NCBI GenBank assembly: GCA_902597515.1
Contig: CACJYB010000001.1
Span: 1 to 64,000, forward strand
Direction of reading: 5' to 3'
Length of the DNA: 64,000 bases
Source of the DNA: an uncultured Pelagibacteraceae bacterium
GTDB lineage: Bacteria; Pseudomonadota; Alphaproteobacteria; Pelagibacterales; Pelagibacteraceae
In this document: positions 17,790 to 25,125 of the stretch, piece by piece
Layout: each line of letters opens with the position of its first letter
Position numbering within the stretch: position 1 is the stretch's first letter
The notes under the pieces: model-generated
Told to the model about the DNA's origin: nothing
Database searches by the model: none
What the model saw: the letters and a program-made list of their open reading frames with translations, nothing else
Made by a program: the position numbers and the translations under genes

Positions 17790-18578
17790 ATGTTTAGAAA
17801 ATTTATATTAGTCACATTAACAGTATTTATGTTCTCATTGAATGCAAATGCTGGTTCGGACGGTAATTTGATTTTAAAAAAAAATCAACCTGCAGAAGTT
17901 AAAGACTGTTTTGAAAATTTAAATAGAGCAACGTTTGCATTTAACCAAGCATTAGATGGTATTCTGTTTAAGCCTGTTGCTAGTATTTATAGAGTTCTCC
18001 CTTCACAAGTTAAAGCTGGTGTAAGCAACTCATTAGATAATTTATCTAACTTAGTTACCATTCCTAATAATATTTTACAGGGAGAAATAAAAAAGGCTGG
18101 AGTAAATTCAGGCAGATTTGTTATAAACACTACGGTTGGAATTTTAGGCTTTGTTGATGTTGCAAAACATTTGGGATTTCCAGAATATGAAAAAGAGGAT
18201 TATGGTCAATCTTTAGCTGCAATGGGTGTTGGACCAGGATGCTACTTGGTTTTACCAGTTTTAGGACCTAGCACAGTAAGAGACACAACTGCATCAATAG
18301 CTAACTTTATTGGAGGTGATGCATGGTACAATGTTACGGTAGTCAACGATACTCAACATTTTAGTGATTTTGATTATTACGCATCTAGAGTTACATCTGG
18401 TATAGATTTTAGAGCTAAGAACTATAATGCAATAGAAAATTTGGAAAAAAATTCAATTGATTTCTACGCTTCGGTAAAAAGTTTATACTTACAAGATAGA
18501 CAACAAAAAATTCTTAATACAAATAAAGTAATAGAAACCCAAGATGATAGCGATTGGGAAGAAATAGAAACTCAATAA
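17790..18578 (+). CDS. mlaA: MlaA/VacJ family outer-membrane lipid transport protein
   Basis: Component of the Mla pathway that removes misplaced phospholipids from the outer leaflet of the outer membrane. The 262 residues have an N-terminal signal sequence (about 1-22, cleavage after NANA) and the MlaA core: ENLNRATFAFNQALD, YRVLPSQVKAGVSNSLDNL, NTTVGILGFVDVA and DYGQSLAAMGVGPGCYLVLPVLGPS. No lipobox cysteine is visible after the signal peptide, unlike the enterobacterial lipoprotein. TATACA at 17777-17782 lies only 7 bp before the ATG, so the mRNA may have almost no leader. mlaC follows after 15 bp. Confidence 0.92.
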   Translation: MFRKFILVTLTVFMFSLNANAGSDGNLILKKNQPAEVKDCFENLNRATFAFNQALDGILFKPVASIYRVLPSQVKAGVSNSLDNLSNLVTIPNNILQGEIKKAGVNSGRFVINTTVGILGFVDVAKHLGFPEYEKEDYGQSLAAMGVGPGCYLVLPVLGPSTVRDTTASIANFIGGDAWYNVTVVNDTQHFSDFDYYASRVTSGIDFRAKNYNAIENLEKNSIDFYASVKSLYLQDRQQKILNTNKVIETQDDSDWEEIETQ

Positions 18579-18593
18579 AATCTTTTCTATAAA

Positions 18594-19184
18594 ATGAATT
18601 TTAAAAAAATACTAATAATATTTTCATTATATATTTTTAGTTTAAACAATGTTCACTCACTTGAGCCTGATATATTTGTTCAGTCAACTGTAAATAGAGC
18701 GTCTCAAATCCTATCTGAGAACATATCAAAAGAAGAAAAAATAAATAAATTAAAAGTGATTGCTAAAGAAACTGTAGATATAAAGGGTGTGGGGTTTTAT
18801 TCATTGGGAACAGCAAGAAAAACTTTAACTGATAATCAAAAAAAAAAGTATTCAAAACTTTTTGAGTCTTATTTTTTAAAAAGTTTTTCTAGCAGATTAG
18901 CTGAATATACTAATCCTGAAATTGAAGTTAATGGAAAAAAAGTATTAAATAACAATTATACTATTGTTAACAGTTTATTAGTTGGCACAAATGAAAGGCC
19001 AGAGGTAAAAATAGATTGGAGAATCTATACAAAAAATCCTGATAATCCATTAATTAGAGATTTAATAATTGAAGGTCTAAGTTTGGCGAGAACTCAAAAA
19101 GAAGAGTTTGCATCAATATTAAATTCTAACGAAAATGATATTAATGCTTTATTTGAAACATTAGAAAAATTTTCAAAAAACTAA
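18594..19184 (+). CDS. mlaC: MlaC-type periplasmic phospholipid-binding protein
   Basis: Soluble carrier (Ttg2D/MlaC family) that ferries phospholipid between the MlaA complex and the inner-membrane transporter. The 196 residues start with a signal peptide (about 1-23, ending NNVHS) and contain the family pattern: VNRASQILSENIS, KVIAKETVDIKGVGFYSLGTARKTL, KYSKLFESYFLKSF, VKIDWRIYTKNPDNPLIRDLIIEGLSL. It is paired with mlaA; the ABC transporter genes mlaDEF are not in this window. Its stop codon touches the 46-bp tRNA-derived repeat, so the mini-island inserted immediately behind it. Confidence 0.9.
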   Translation: MNFKKILIIFSLYIFSLNNVHSLEPDIFVQSTVNRASQILSENISKEEKINKLKVIAKETVDIKGVGFYSLGTARKTLTDNQKKKYSKLFESYFLKSFSSRLAEYTNPEIEVNGKKVLNNNYTIVNSLLVGTNERPEVKIDWRIYTKNPDNPLIRDLIIEGLSLARTQKEEFASILNSNENDINALFETLEKFSKN

Positions 19185-19230
19185 TTGGTGGGCCCGCCAG
19201 GACTCGAACCTGGGACCAATACATTATGAG
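19185..19230. repeat. Distal copy of the tRNA 3'-end repeat (attL-like)
   Basis: 46 bp identical to 20988-21033, which is the 3' part (anticodon loop to CCA) of the CAT tRNA gene. The identity ends sharply at GAG/CG here and GAG/TG in the tRNA. It cannot fold as a tRNA because the 5' half is missing. It marks the far end of an integrated element. Confidence 0.93.
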
Positions 19231-19581
19231 CGTCCATAACGAAACGAAATTGACCTAGTAATAGTTTAATAATTTTAACTTTAGAATTTTTGGTACACTC
19301 TCTCGTCACTATAAGGAATAATTTTTGATTAAAATTGACTGTACGAATTAATAAAAATTATTTTTAAAATTCATAAATAAAACAAGTTTGAAGCAAACTT
19401 TGAACATACGCCAATGATTTACTTTTATAATGCATTGGATTTCAATCCTTTTCTATCGTATTCCGCTTTTTTTATTATCTCCCTTGTTGCGTAATTCGAA
19501 CCAAACGAAAAGGATTGAGACCATTACCAATTACAAACTTTTAACCCTCAAAAAATCAATTAACAATAGGAGTTCCAATAT
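19231..19581. other. Noncoding island segment with inverted repeats
   Basis: About 350 bp with no convincing frame on either strand. It holds a tight hairpin at 19384-19400 (7-bp stem AAGTTTG/CAAACTT, 3-base loop). It also holds a longer-range inverted repeat, TCAATCCTTTTC at 19442-19453 against GAAAAGGATTGA at 19507-19518, with 53 bp between. Just before the following gene is the ribosome site AGGAG (19568-19572). It could be a leader, a small RNA or remains of the recombination module; I cannot tell which. Confidence 0.5.
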
Positions 19582-19767
19582 ATGGAAATAGGCCGTGTCT
19601 GTAAGTACTGTCACGTGAGTGCTTACGTAGCATATGATAACTGCGACCCCGTTTATAAACAAACTTTCAAATTCGAAATACTGCCAGGTGAACACAACAG
19701 TTTAGTCTGGGATAAAATCATGAAAATATTTAAGAAAAATGGATACAAAGTGGAGCTCAAATCATGA
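19582..19767 (+). CDS. Small unknown protein, first gene of island pair
   Basis: A 61-residue frame with a good ribosome site (AGGAG, 9 bp before the ATG). Its stop overlaps the start of the next gene by 4 bp (ATGA), both signs of a real translated gene. It begins MEIGRVCKYCHVSAY, with Cys at 7, 10 and 21, so a small metal or disulfide site is possible. No signal peptide is seen. By hand count 69 of 186 bases are G or C (37%), richer than the surrounding genes, and the first 70 bases are near half G+C. That suggests foreign origin. I do not recognise the family and assign no function. Confidence 0.6.
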   Translation: MEIGRVCKYCHVSAYVAYDNCDPVYKQTFKFEILPGEHNSLVWDKIMKIFKKNGYKVELKS

Positions 19768-20339
19768 AAAGAGTTTTGCTTATTATTTTATTACATCTAT
19801 CTCTTTTTTTTCTTGTATTCGCATACCAAGCCCAGGCAGAAGAAGAAAATGAATGGTATGTGAATGACTTTGGTACCTTTGTTGTTGCTGCAGTATCAGG
19901 TGAAGTTATTCACGGGGATAAACTTAGATTTTTTATAAAAAAAGAAGATTGTTCTAAGGTTGCGATGATGTTTTCCTTTTCTACTAGTTTGAAAAGAGAT
20001 GAGATTAAAGAACTCCAAGATAAAAAATTACCAATACGAATTAATGATTGGGACACAATAAGAGGTGCTAGAGTAGTTTATGTTCACCCTTTTGGGTTTA
20101 TGACTATTGTCATGATGCAAACACCAGGATTTCATGAAATTAAAGAGTTTATAGGTGCATTAAATTCAATGTATACGTTTGAGAAAATGTTTAGCATTCA
20201 ATTAGTTAAACAACCTCATTATGACCCTGAAGATCACTTTGATATTTTACGTAATCATTGGAAATTAGATCGTCTTGTAGAAAATATTGAAATAGCACAA
20301 AGTATGTGCCTTGGACCTGATGAAATAAAAAGAACCTAA
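19764..20339 (+). CDS. Unknown secreted protein, second gene of island pair
   Basis: The 191-residue product has a clear signal peptide (basic MKR, hydrophobic stretch about 4-20, cleavage likely after AYQAQA). The rest has no further membrane segment, so it is probably periplasmic or exported. Two cysteines remain in the mature part (near 63 and 182). Its ATG overlaps the stop of the 61-residue gene, so they are likely co-translated. It ends 10 bp from the end of the convergent gene at 20350. The sequence matches no family I recognise. Confidence 0.65.
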   Translation: MKRVLLIILLHLSLFFLVFAYQAQAEEENEWYVNDFGTFVVAAVSGEVIHGDKLRFFIKKEDCSKVAMMFSFSTSLKRDEIKELQDKKLPIRINDWDTIRGARVVYVHPFGFMTIVMMQTPGFHEIKEFIGALNSMYTFEKMFSIQLVKQPHYDPEDHFDILRNHWKLDRLVENIEIAQSMCLGPDEIKRT

Positions 20340-20349
20340 ACTAAATAAT

Positions 20350-20838
20350 TTAGAACTTCTTTTTTACACTTTTTTTTGGAAGTCTATGTTTCCCTATTTT
20401 TTTACAAATATAATAAGTAGTTTGACGGTACTTTGAGATGTCATAATTCTTTTTAATCATTCGATCCATATCTGCTCTGAGAGTACCTTTTACCCTATCT
20501 ATATAATATATTTCTCTATATCTATGATCTCTAGTTTCAGGATAATAATCCCAAAATAATATTTCATAAAATTCTTCCCTAACTTTGAAACTTGTATTCT
20601 TTTTTTTTAAAAATTTTTTCTCTGTTGGACTCCACTCAAATTCTATTTCAGAATCCTCACCAGATCCATCAAATCTAAAATATTTAATTTTTTTATAAGT
20701 ATCTTCAAAATACTCATTTTTTGGTTCACAATTTAAAATTACTTCTTTTGAAAAAAAGGCATGGGATATATTTGAAAATATAATAAAAAAAAATAACTGA
20801 AATATAATAATTAAATTTTTTTTGATCCACGACTTCAT
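20350..20838 (-). CDS. Unknown small exported protein
   Basis: About 162 residues from the ATG at 20838-20836; an ATG 15 bp further upstream (20853) would add MVCFF before a typical signal peptide start MKSWIKK. The hydrophobic stretch ends in NISHA, a plausible cleavage site. The mature part is charged, with cysteines near 36 and 144 that could pair, and a very basic tail KHRLPKKSVKKKF. Small signal-bearing proteins of this kind are common in AT-rich marine alphaproteobacteria, but I know no function. It is the last gene inside the tRNA-bounded island, on the opposite strand to the other two. Confidence 0.6.
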   Translation of the reverse strand: MKSWIKKNLIIIFQLFFFIIFSNISHAFFSKEVILNCEPKNEYFEDTYKKIKYFRFDGSGEDSEIEFEWSPTEKKFLKKKNTSFKVREEFYEILFWDYYPETRDHRYREIYYIDRVKGTLRADMDRMIKKNYDISKYRQTTYYICKKIGKHRLPKKSVKKKF

Positions 20839-20987
20839 AAAAAAACATACCATCCAAATTAATAAGTGACCAGTACATTCCCTAAAAATGCACGACTCCC
20901 TCAGGACTCTCTGAATTACTATTTTTAAAGTATTTTTTATTTTTAGTTAAAAAAACTTTATATAATTTACATTGATTTTATTGGAAT

Positions 20988-21033
20988 TTGGTGGGCCCGC
21001 CAGGACTCGAACCTGGGACCAATACATTATGAG
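20988..21033. repeat. Proximal copy of the tRNA 3'-end repeat (attR-like)
   Basis: The 3' half of the intact CAT tRNA gene, identical over 46 bp with 19185-19230. It covers CCA, acceptor strand, T-arm, variable loop and the 3' side of the anticodon arm. This is the usual crossover region of tRNA-targeting integrases. Confidence 0.93.
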
Positions 21034-21065
21034 TGTACTGCTCTAACCAACTGAGCTACAGGCCC
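20989..21065 (-). tRNA. tRNA with CAT anticodon (elongator Met or Ile2)
   Basis: 77 nt including an encoded CCA. Acceptor GGGCCTG/CGGGCCC (one T-G pair), D-arm GCTC AGTTGGTTA GAGC, anticodon loop CTCATAA, T-arm CCAGG TTCGAGT CCTGG, discriminator A. All conserved bases are in place. The anticodon CAT with G1-C72 is compatible with elongator Met or with the lysidine-modified Ile2 tRNA; I cannot decide by eye. The loop lacks initiator features. It is the integration target of the neighbouring mini-island. Confidence 0.92.
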
Positions 21066-21134
21066 AAAAAATATTTAACTACATCATTTTATTTCAGTTA
21101 TCAATCATAGATAAGCTAATCTATCAACTTAATT

Positions 21135-21740
21135 TCAATTAAAAGGGAAACACATCCATCCAGTTATTATATATTTTTTTTCCTTTTTTAAGGTTTCGCC
21201 TAAATGAGCGTGAGTCCACTCTGCTGGCCAAATTAAAGTCTTTCCTTTTTCAGGTTTAATTTTTATTCCAAAATGAGAAAAGTAAGTACAACCTTCAGCT
21301 TCTTCGCTAACATTATTTAGATAAGTCATCCACGCAAATATTCTATGCATATTTGGAACTGCACTCCTTTCTGTATGTAATTTTGAGAAATGATCTCCTG
21401 GTAAATATCTTTGCAAATTAAAACTGGGTATATCTACGCATTGAAATTTTTCAGCTACAAATGGCCATTCCTTTTTGTAATTATTGTAACAATCAAATAA
21501 GATTGAAAAATAATCTCTAAATATAAGATTATTTTTTTTTTCTATATCAATAGGGTTAATTGTAATATCAGTTGTCTTTTTATTTTGATGGTCAATTCTT
21601 CCTCCACCCATCATGCCTTGCCTATGTAGATGTGAATTTATCTCAAAATAATCAATTAGGTCGTCAAAGATTTTATCGTTACTTGAATGCCATGATCCAA
21701 TAAAATTTGATTTAATTAAATTACTTTCTTCTCTTTTCAT
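21135..21740 (-). CDS. 2-oxoglutarate/Fe(II)-dependent oxygenase-like protein
   Basis: A 201-residue protein with the jelly-roll oxygenase pattern. LHTERS carries the first iron ligands H122 and E124 (an HxE instead of the common HxD). EWTHAHLGE provides the distal histidine (H177 or H179), and KKYIITGWMCF has a downstream basic residue for 2-oxoglutarate. FNLQRYLPGDHFSKLH is the usual lead-in of prolyl-hydroxylase-like members. The substrate is unknown. Its ATG overlaps the stop of the upstream TPR gene by 4 bp, and in other bacteria such oxygenases are often fused to TPR repeats, so the two probably act together. Confidence 0.78.
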   Translation of the reverse strand: MKREESNLIKSNFIGSWHSSNDKIFDDLIDYFEINSHLHRQGMMGGGRIDHQNKKTTDITINPIDIEKKNNLIFRDYFSILFDCYNNYKKEWPFVAEKFQCVDIPSFNLQRYLPGDHFSKLHTERSAVPNMHRIFAWMTYLNNVSEEAEGCTYFSHFGIKIKPEKGKTLIWPAEWTHAHLGETLKKEKKYIITGWMCFPFN

Positions 21741-22291
21741 TTTAAAATCTCAAAATTTTTTTCATTAAATCTTATGAATCCTTGGGATTTACGCAAATAC
21801 GCTAATCCTTCTTTGTGAAAACCACTATTTATTAACATTCGTCCAAGCAGGCTTTCTGCTCTTTTATTATTATTATCCAATTTTAAAACAATTTGATAAT
21901 ATTTTTTTGCAGAAGTGAAATCATTGTTTAATTCATAATTTCTTCCTAATTCAGTCAATGTTTCTAGATTTTCAGGATCTAAATTTAATGCATATTCAAA
22001 ATTTAATTGTGCTTCTGCATAATTTTTCTTTAAACTTAAAGCAATTCCTAAATTATGTAAAGAATTACTAAACTTATTATTAAGTTTAATTGAGTTTTTT
22101 AAATTAGTTTCTGCAAGATCTAAATTGTTTAATTTCAAATATAATGTTCCAGTTAAATAATATAACCTAAAATCAGTATTACCACTTTCAATATTTTGTT
22201 TGAGTAAATTTAAAGCATCAGAAAAATTTGAGTCGTTTAATAATTTTTTTACTTTTTCGACAACTTTATCAATTTCTTTTTGTTGGGTCAT
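21737..22291 (-). CDS. TPR-repeat protein
   Basis: 184 residues made almost wholly of tetratricopeptide repeats at about 30-165, for example YYLTGTLYLKLNNLDLAETNL, LHNLGIALSLKKNYAEAQLN and LTELGRNYELNNDFTSAKKY. There is no signal peptide, so it should be cytoplasmic. TPRs bind partner proteins. The coupled downstream oxygenase is the obvious partner, and this protein may present its substrate. The gene lies between two tRNA genes. Confidence 0.85.
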   Translation of the reverse strand: MTQQKEIDKVVEKVKKLLNDSNFSDALNLLKQNIESGNTDFRLYYLTGTLYLKLNNLDLAETNLKNSIKLNNKFSNSLHNLGIALSLKKNYAEAQLNFEYALNLDPENLETLTELGRNYELNNDFTSAKKYYQIVLKLDNNNKRAESLLGRMLINSGFHKEGLAYLRKSQGFIRFNEKNFEILK

Positions 22292-22317
22292 ATTGCTTTA
22301 ATTTAATTACAAATTAA

Positions 22318-22392
22318 TGGTGGGCCGTGTTGGTTACGCTCCAACTACCCCTGCAATGTCAATGCAGTACTCTACTATTGAGCTAACGGCCC
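22318..22392 (-). tRNA. tRNA-Val (GAC) with atypical T-loop
   Basis: 75 nt with encoded CCA. Acceptor GGGCCGT/ACGGCCC is perfect, D-stem GCTC/GAGT, anticodon arm CTGCA TTGACAT TGCAG, T-stem GTTGG/CCAAC perfect. The anticodon GAC reads Val. The T-loop is AGCGTAA instead of TTCRANN. Position 18 is A rather than G, and positions 15 and 48 are both A. Stems are intact while the usual D-loop/T-loop contact bases are changed, so it is either a divergent functional tRNA or a decaying copy. Confidence 0.8.
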
Positions 22393-22433
22393 ATCATAAA
22401 CGAAGATTACTTTGTTTTAAATTTTGGTTCAAC

Positions 22434-23213
22434 CTAAGTTTTACTAACTAAATTTAAATTTTTTAAATAATATGCGTGAGTTAAAATGTAATAATCAAAT
22501 ATTAATTCATGTAATTCTGACAATCTTATAAAGTTAAACGAAAAAAAATCTATTACTTCATACATTCTAATTCTAATGGTAAAATCAACAGGATGTCCCG
22601 GATGTAAATTAAATATTTCCACTATTAAATCCGGTGTGACAAAAATTAATAACAAAATTGAAATTAATTTTAAGTTTTCGTTAGGCAAAACTAATTTTTT
22701 GAATTTTTTAAACCATGGGTATTTTTTAAAAATTATTACTAATATGAATGAAAATGAGCACCAAATAAGTAATAATGATCTAGGCAATTCATTGAATAAG
22801 TTAGATGTATTGTGGATATTTGTTTCATTTTGATTGTTATATTTTAAAAAAAATTGAGGTGAGTCCCAAAAAAAAATATGCTGCCCCCATGAAATCTCTT
22901 CAAAAAAGTAATAAATTAAACCTGTAAAATAAAAGCAAATTAAAATATTAAAAATTTTTGTTTCATATTTAAAATGAATTATTTTGAAAAATTGATAAAA
23001 ATAATAAATTGCATAAGCTAAAAAAATATTTTGTAGCATTTCAACTAATCCATTTTCATTCCAAATGTAGGGATTTATTGAAGATTCAGATCTAAATTCT
23101 AAAAAGTCAAATATTGCACTTATTTTATAATAATAAGCACTATAAATTCCTTCAACAAACAAAAAAAAAATAAATATTAAAAATAAAATAAAATTGTATC
23201 TAAAACTTAACAA
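22434..23213 (-). CDS. Unknown polytopic membrane protein with EEISWGQ motif
   Basis: 259 residues with about six hydrophobic segments. A polar, strongly conserved-looking stretch sits between membrane segments: FFEEISWGQ at 103-111, then NNQNETNIHN at 126-135. I have the impression of an uncharacterised bacterial membrane family with this combination, but know no function. Paired acidic, Gln, Asn and His residues next to the membrane suggest a catalytic or metal-binding site; that is inference. It ends 41 bp from tRNA-Val and lies 16 bp after rpoD, so it may be read from the rpoD transcript. Confidence 0.65.
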   Translation of the reverse strand: MLSFRYNFILFLIFIFFLFVEGIYSAYYYKISAIFDFLEFRSESSINPYIWNENGLVEMLQNIFLAYAIYYFYQFFKIIHFKYETKIFNILICFYFTGLIYYFFEEISWGQHIFFWDSPQFFLKYNNQNETNIHNTSNLFNELPRSLLLIWCSFSFILVIIFKKYPWFKKFKKLVLPNENLKLISILLLIFVTPDLIVEIFNLHPGHPVDFTIRIRMYEVIDFFSFNFIRLSELHELIFDYYILTHAYYLKNLNLVSKT

Positions 23214-23229
23214 AATTGATTTCTTATTA

Positions 23230-25053
23230 TTAACTCTCTAAAAAGCTTTTTAATTGTTTTGATCTGCTTGGATGTTTAAGTTTTCTTAATGCTTTTGCCT
23301 CTATTTGTCTTATTCTTTCTCTAGTTACAGAAAATTGCAATCCAACTTCCTCTAGGGTGTGATCAGTATTCATTCCAACACCAAATCTCATTCTCAAGAC
23401 TCTTTCTTCTCTTGGTGTAAGGGTTGATAATATTTTTGTAGTTGCTTCTCCTAAGTTTGATTTAATGGCCTGCTCAAGTGGTGCTAAAGCTTTTGTATCC
23501 TCAATAAAATCTCCAAGACTACTGTCCTCTTCATCACCCACAGGTTTTTCAAGTGAAACCGGTTCTTTTGAAATTTTTAAAACTTTTCTAACTTTATCTA
23601 GTGGCATTCTCAATTTTTTAGCAAGTTCCTCGGGCGTTGCTTCTCTACCAAATTCACTTAAAATTAATCTTTGAGTTCTTACAATTTTATTTATTGTTTC
23701 AATCATATGAACTGGAATACGTATTGTTCTTGCCTGATCAGCTATTGATCTTGTGATTGCTTGTCTGATCCACCATGTTGCATACGTTGAAAATTTATAT
23801 CCTCTCCTATATTCAAATTTATCAACTGCCTTCATTAATCCAATATTTCCTTCTTGGATTAAATCTAAAAACTGCAAACCCCTGTTAGTATATTTTTTTG
23901 CTATTGATATTACCAACCTTAAGTTTGCTTCAACCATTTCTTTTTTTGCAATTCTTGACTCTTTTTCACCCTTCTGAACCCTACTTACTAATTTTTTGAA
24001 ATCAGTTACTGAGATTCCTAATTTATGACTGATTTCAACAAGCCTTTCTCTAATATTCTTAAATTCTTCTTTATTTTTCTGAAAAAACTGCTTCCATATT
24101 GAATTTGTATCTAAGAATTTTTTTAGATTTGGGTTAATTTCATTACCAACATAAAATTTTATAAATTCGTTTCTCTGGATTTTATGATCCATTGCTAATC
24201 TCAACAAATTACCTTCTAATGAAATAATTTTTTTATTTTCAGCGTAATGTTTCTGTACCAATTCTTCTAATACTGATGGTGATAATTGGAGTGATTTAAT
24301 GTTTTCAAGAATAACATTTACAATTTTTTCGTAGCCTTTTTCTTTAGCTGATGAAAAATTTTCAGCATTTAAAACACACTCTAATTTTTCTTTTTGATAT
24401 TTTAGAAGTTTTGTATACTCTTTGGTTAAGTTATTTACGGTTTTTAAAACTTTTGGCTTAATTTCTGATTCCATTGCTGCTAAAGTTGGATTAAATTCTT
24501 CGTCTTCCTCATTTGAATTTTCATCTTTATCTGTTTCACCAGCATTCTTTTGTTTAGCGCTTGGTCCAGTAGACTCATCTTCCATATAATTAGTATCTAT
24601 ATCAATGATTTCTCTAACTAAAATTTCATCTTTTTGTAGTTTTTGATTCCATTCAAAAAATTGTTGTGCAGTAATTGGGCTTTGGGAGAGTGCAATTAAC
24701 ATTACATCTTTTCCTGCCTCTATTCTTTTTGCTATTGCAATTTCACCTTCTCTAGAAAGCAATTCAACACCACCCATTTCACGTAAATACATTCGTATAG
24801 GGTCATCACTTTTTTCAATTGTCTTGCCTTCTTCTTTGCTGGCATTTTCTTTTTTTCTTAAAACTTTAAAGTCAGATTTTTTTTCAACTAAGGATATATT
24901 TTCATTTAAAATATGTAAAAAAGCTTGAGACAAATTTTCATCAGATAAATTTCTCTTTCCTAGAGATTTGCTTAATTCTTCATAAGTAATAAAGCCCCTG
25001 TGGGTTCCGCGACCCATTAATCTAGCAAATGATTTTGTAATTATTCTTTCCAT
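23230..25053 (-). CDS. rpoD: Primary sigma factor RpoD (sigma-70)
   Basis: Housekeeping sigma factor. The 607-residue product has a region 1.1-like start ([13 protein letters not shown]), region 1.2 [21 protein letters not shown], an acidic non-conserved insert (about 160-200), and region 2 with [42 protein letters not shown] (split: [10 protein letters not shown] then [12 protein letters not shown]). Regions 3 and 4 have [13 protein letters not shown] and the helix-turn-helix [17 protein letters not shown]. It follows dnaG by 72 bp in the macromolecular synthesis order (dnaG-rpoD). A 9-bp inverted repeat lies in that gap. Confidence 0.97.
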   Translation of the reverse strand: MERIITKSFARLMGRGTHRGFITYEELSKSLGKRNLSDENLSQAFLHILNENISLVEKKSDFKVLRKKENASKEEGKTIEKSDDPIRMYLREMGGVELLSREGEIAIAKRIEAGKDVMLIALSQSPITAQQFFEWNQKLQKDEILVREIIDIDTNYMEDESTGPSAKQKNAGETDKDENSNEEDEEFNPTLAAMESEIKPKVLKTVNNLTKEYTKLLKYQKEKLECVLNAENFSSAKEKGYEKIVNVILENIKSLQLSPSVLEELVQKHYAENKKIISLEGNLLRLAMDHKIQRNEFIKFYVGNEINPNLKKFLDTNSIWKQFFQKNKEEFKNIRERLVEISHKLGISVTDFKKLVSRVQKGEKESRIAKKEMVEANLRLVISIAKKYTNRGLQFLDLIQEGNIGLMKAVDKFEYRRGYKFSTYATWWIRQAITRSIADQARTIRIPVHMIETINKIVRTQRLILSEFGREATPEELAKKLRMPLDKVRKVLKISKEPVSLEKPVGDEEDSSLGDFIEDTKALAPLEQAIKSNLGEATTKILSTLTPREERVLRMRFGVGMNTDHTLEEVGLQFSVTRERIRQIEAKALRKLKHPSRSKQLKSFLES

Positions 25054-25079
25054 AGCAATATAATGTAAATTGAAAGATC

Positions 25080-25101
25080 TTATATAATCTCAATTATATA
25101 A
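25080..25101. repeat. Inverted repeat between dnaG and rpoD
   Basis: TTATATAAT at 25080-25088 and ATTATATAA at 25093-25101 form a 9-bp perfect stem with the 4-base loop CTCA, 27 bp before the rpoD start. Each arm resembles a -10 element, so it may be part of an internal rpoD promoter. In DNA this AT-rich such repeats arise by chance fairly often. Confidence 0.35.
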
Positions 25102-25125
25102 AAATCCATTACTAAATTAGTTGGA

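Larger units (their letters stand above)
19185..21033. mobile_element. Mini-island bounded by tRNA 3'-end direct repeats
   Basis: A 1.8-kb segment lies between two perfect 46-bp direct repeats, one of which is the 3' half of an intact tRNA gene. This is the footprint left by tyrosine-recombinase elements that integrate at tRNA 3' ends and rebuild the tRNA. The segment holds about 350 bp of noncoding DNA with inverted repeats, a translationally coupled pair of unknown genes, and one convergent unknown gene. No integrase is present, so it would now be immobile unless helped in trans. Before insertion mlaC and the tRNA gene would have been directly convergent. Confidence 0.75.

Noticed and set aside
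19185..19230. Possible tRNA or split tmRNA acceptor piece
   Set aside because: It is an exact copy of the 3' half of the nearby CAT tRNA and the sequence beyond does not supply a 5' half or a tag frame.
19231..19581. Decayed integrase gene next to the island edge
   Set aside because: I read the stretch in all frames; stops are frequent and no catalytic Arg/His/Tyr pattern of a tyrosine recombinase is visible.
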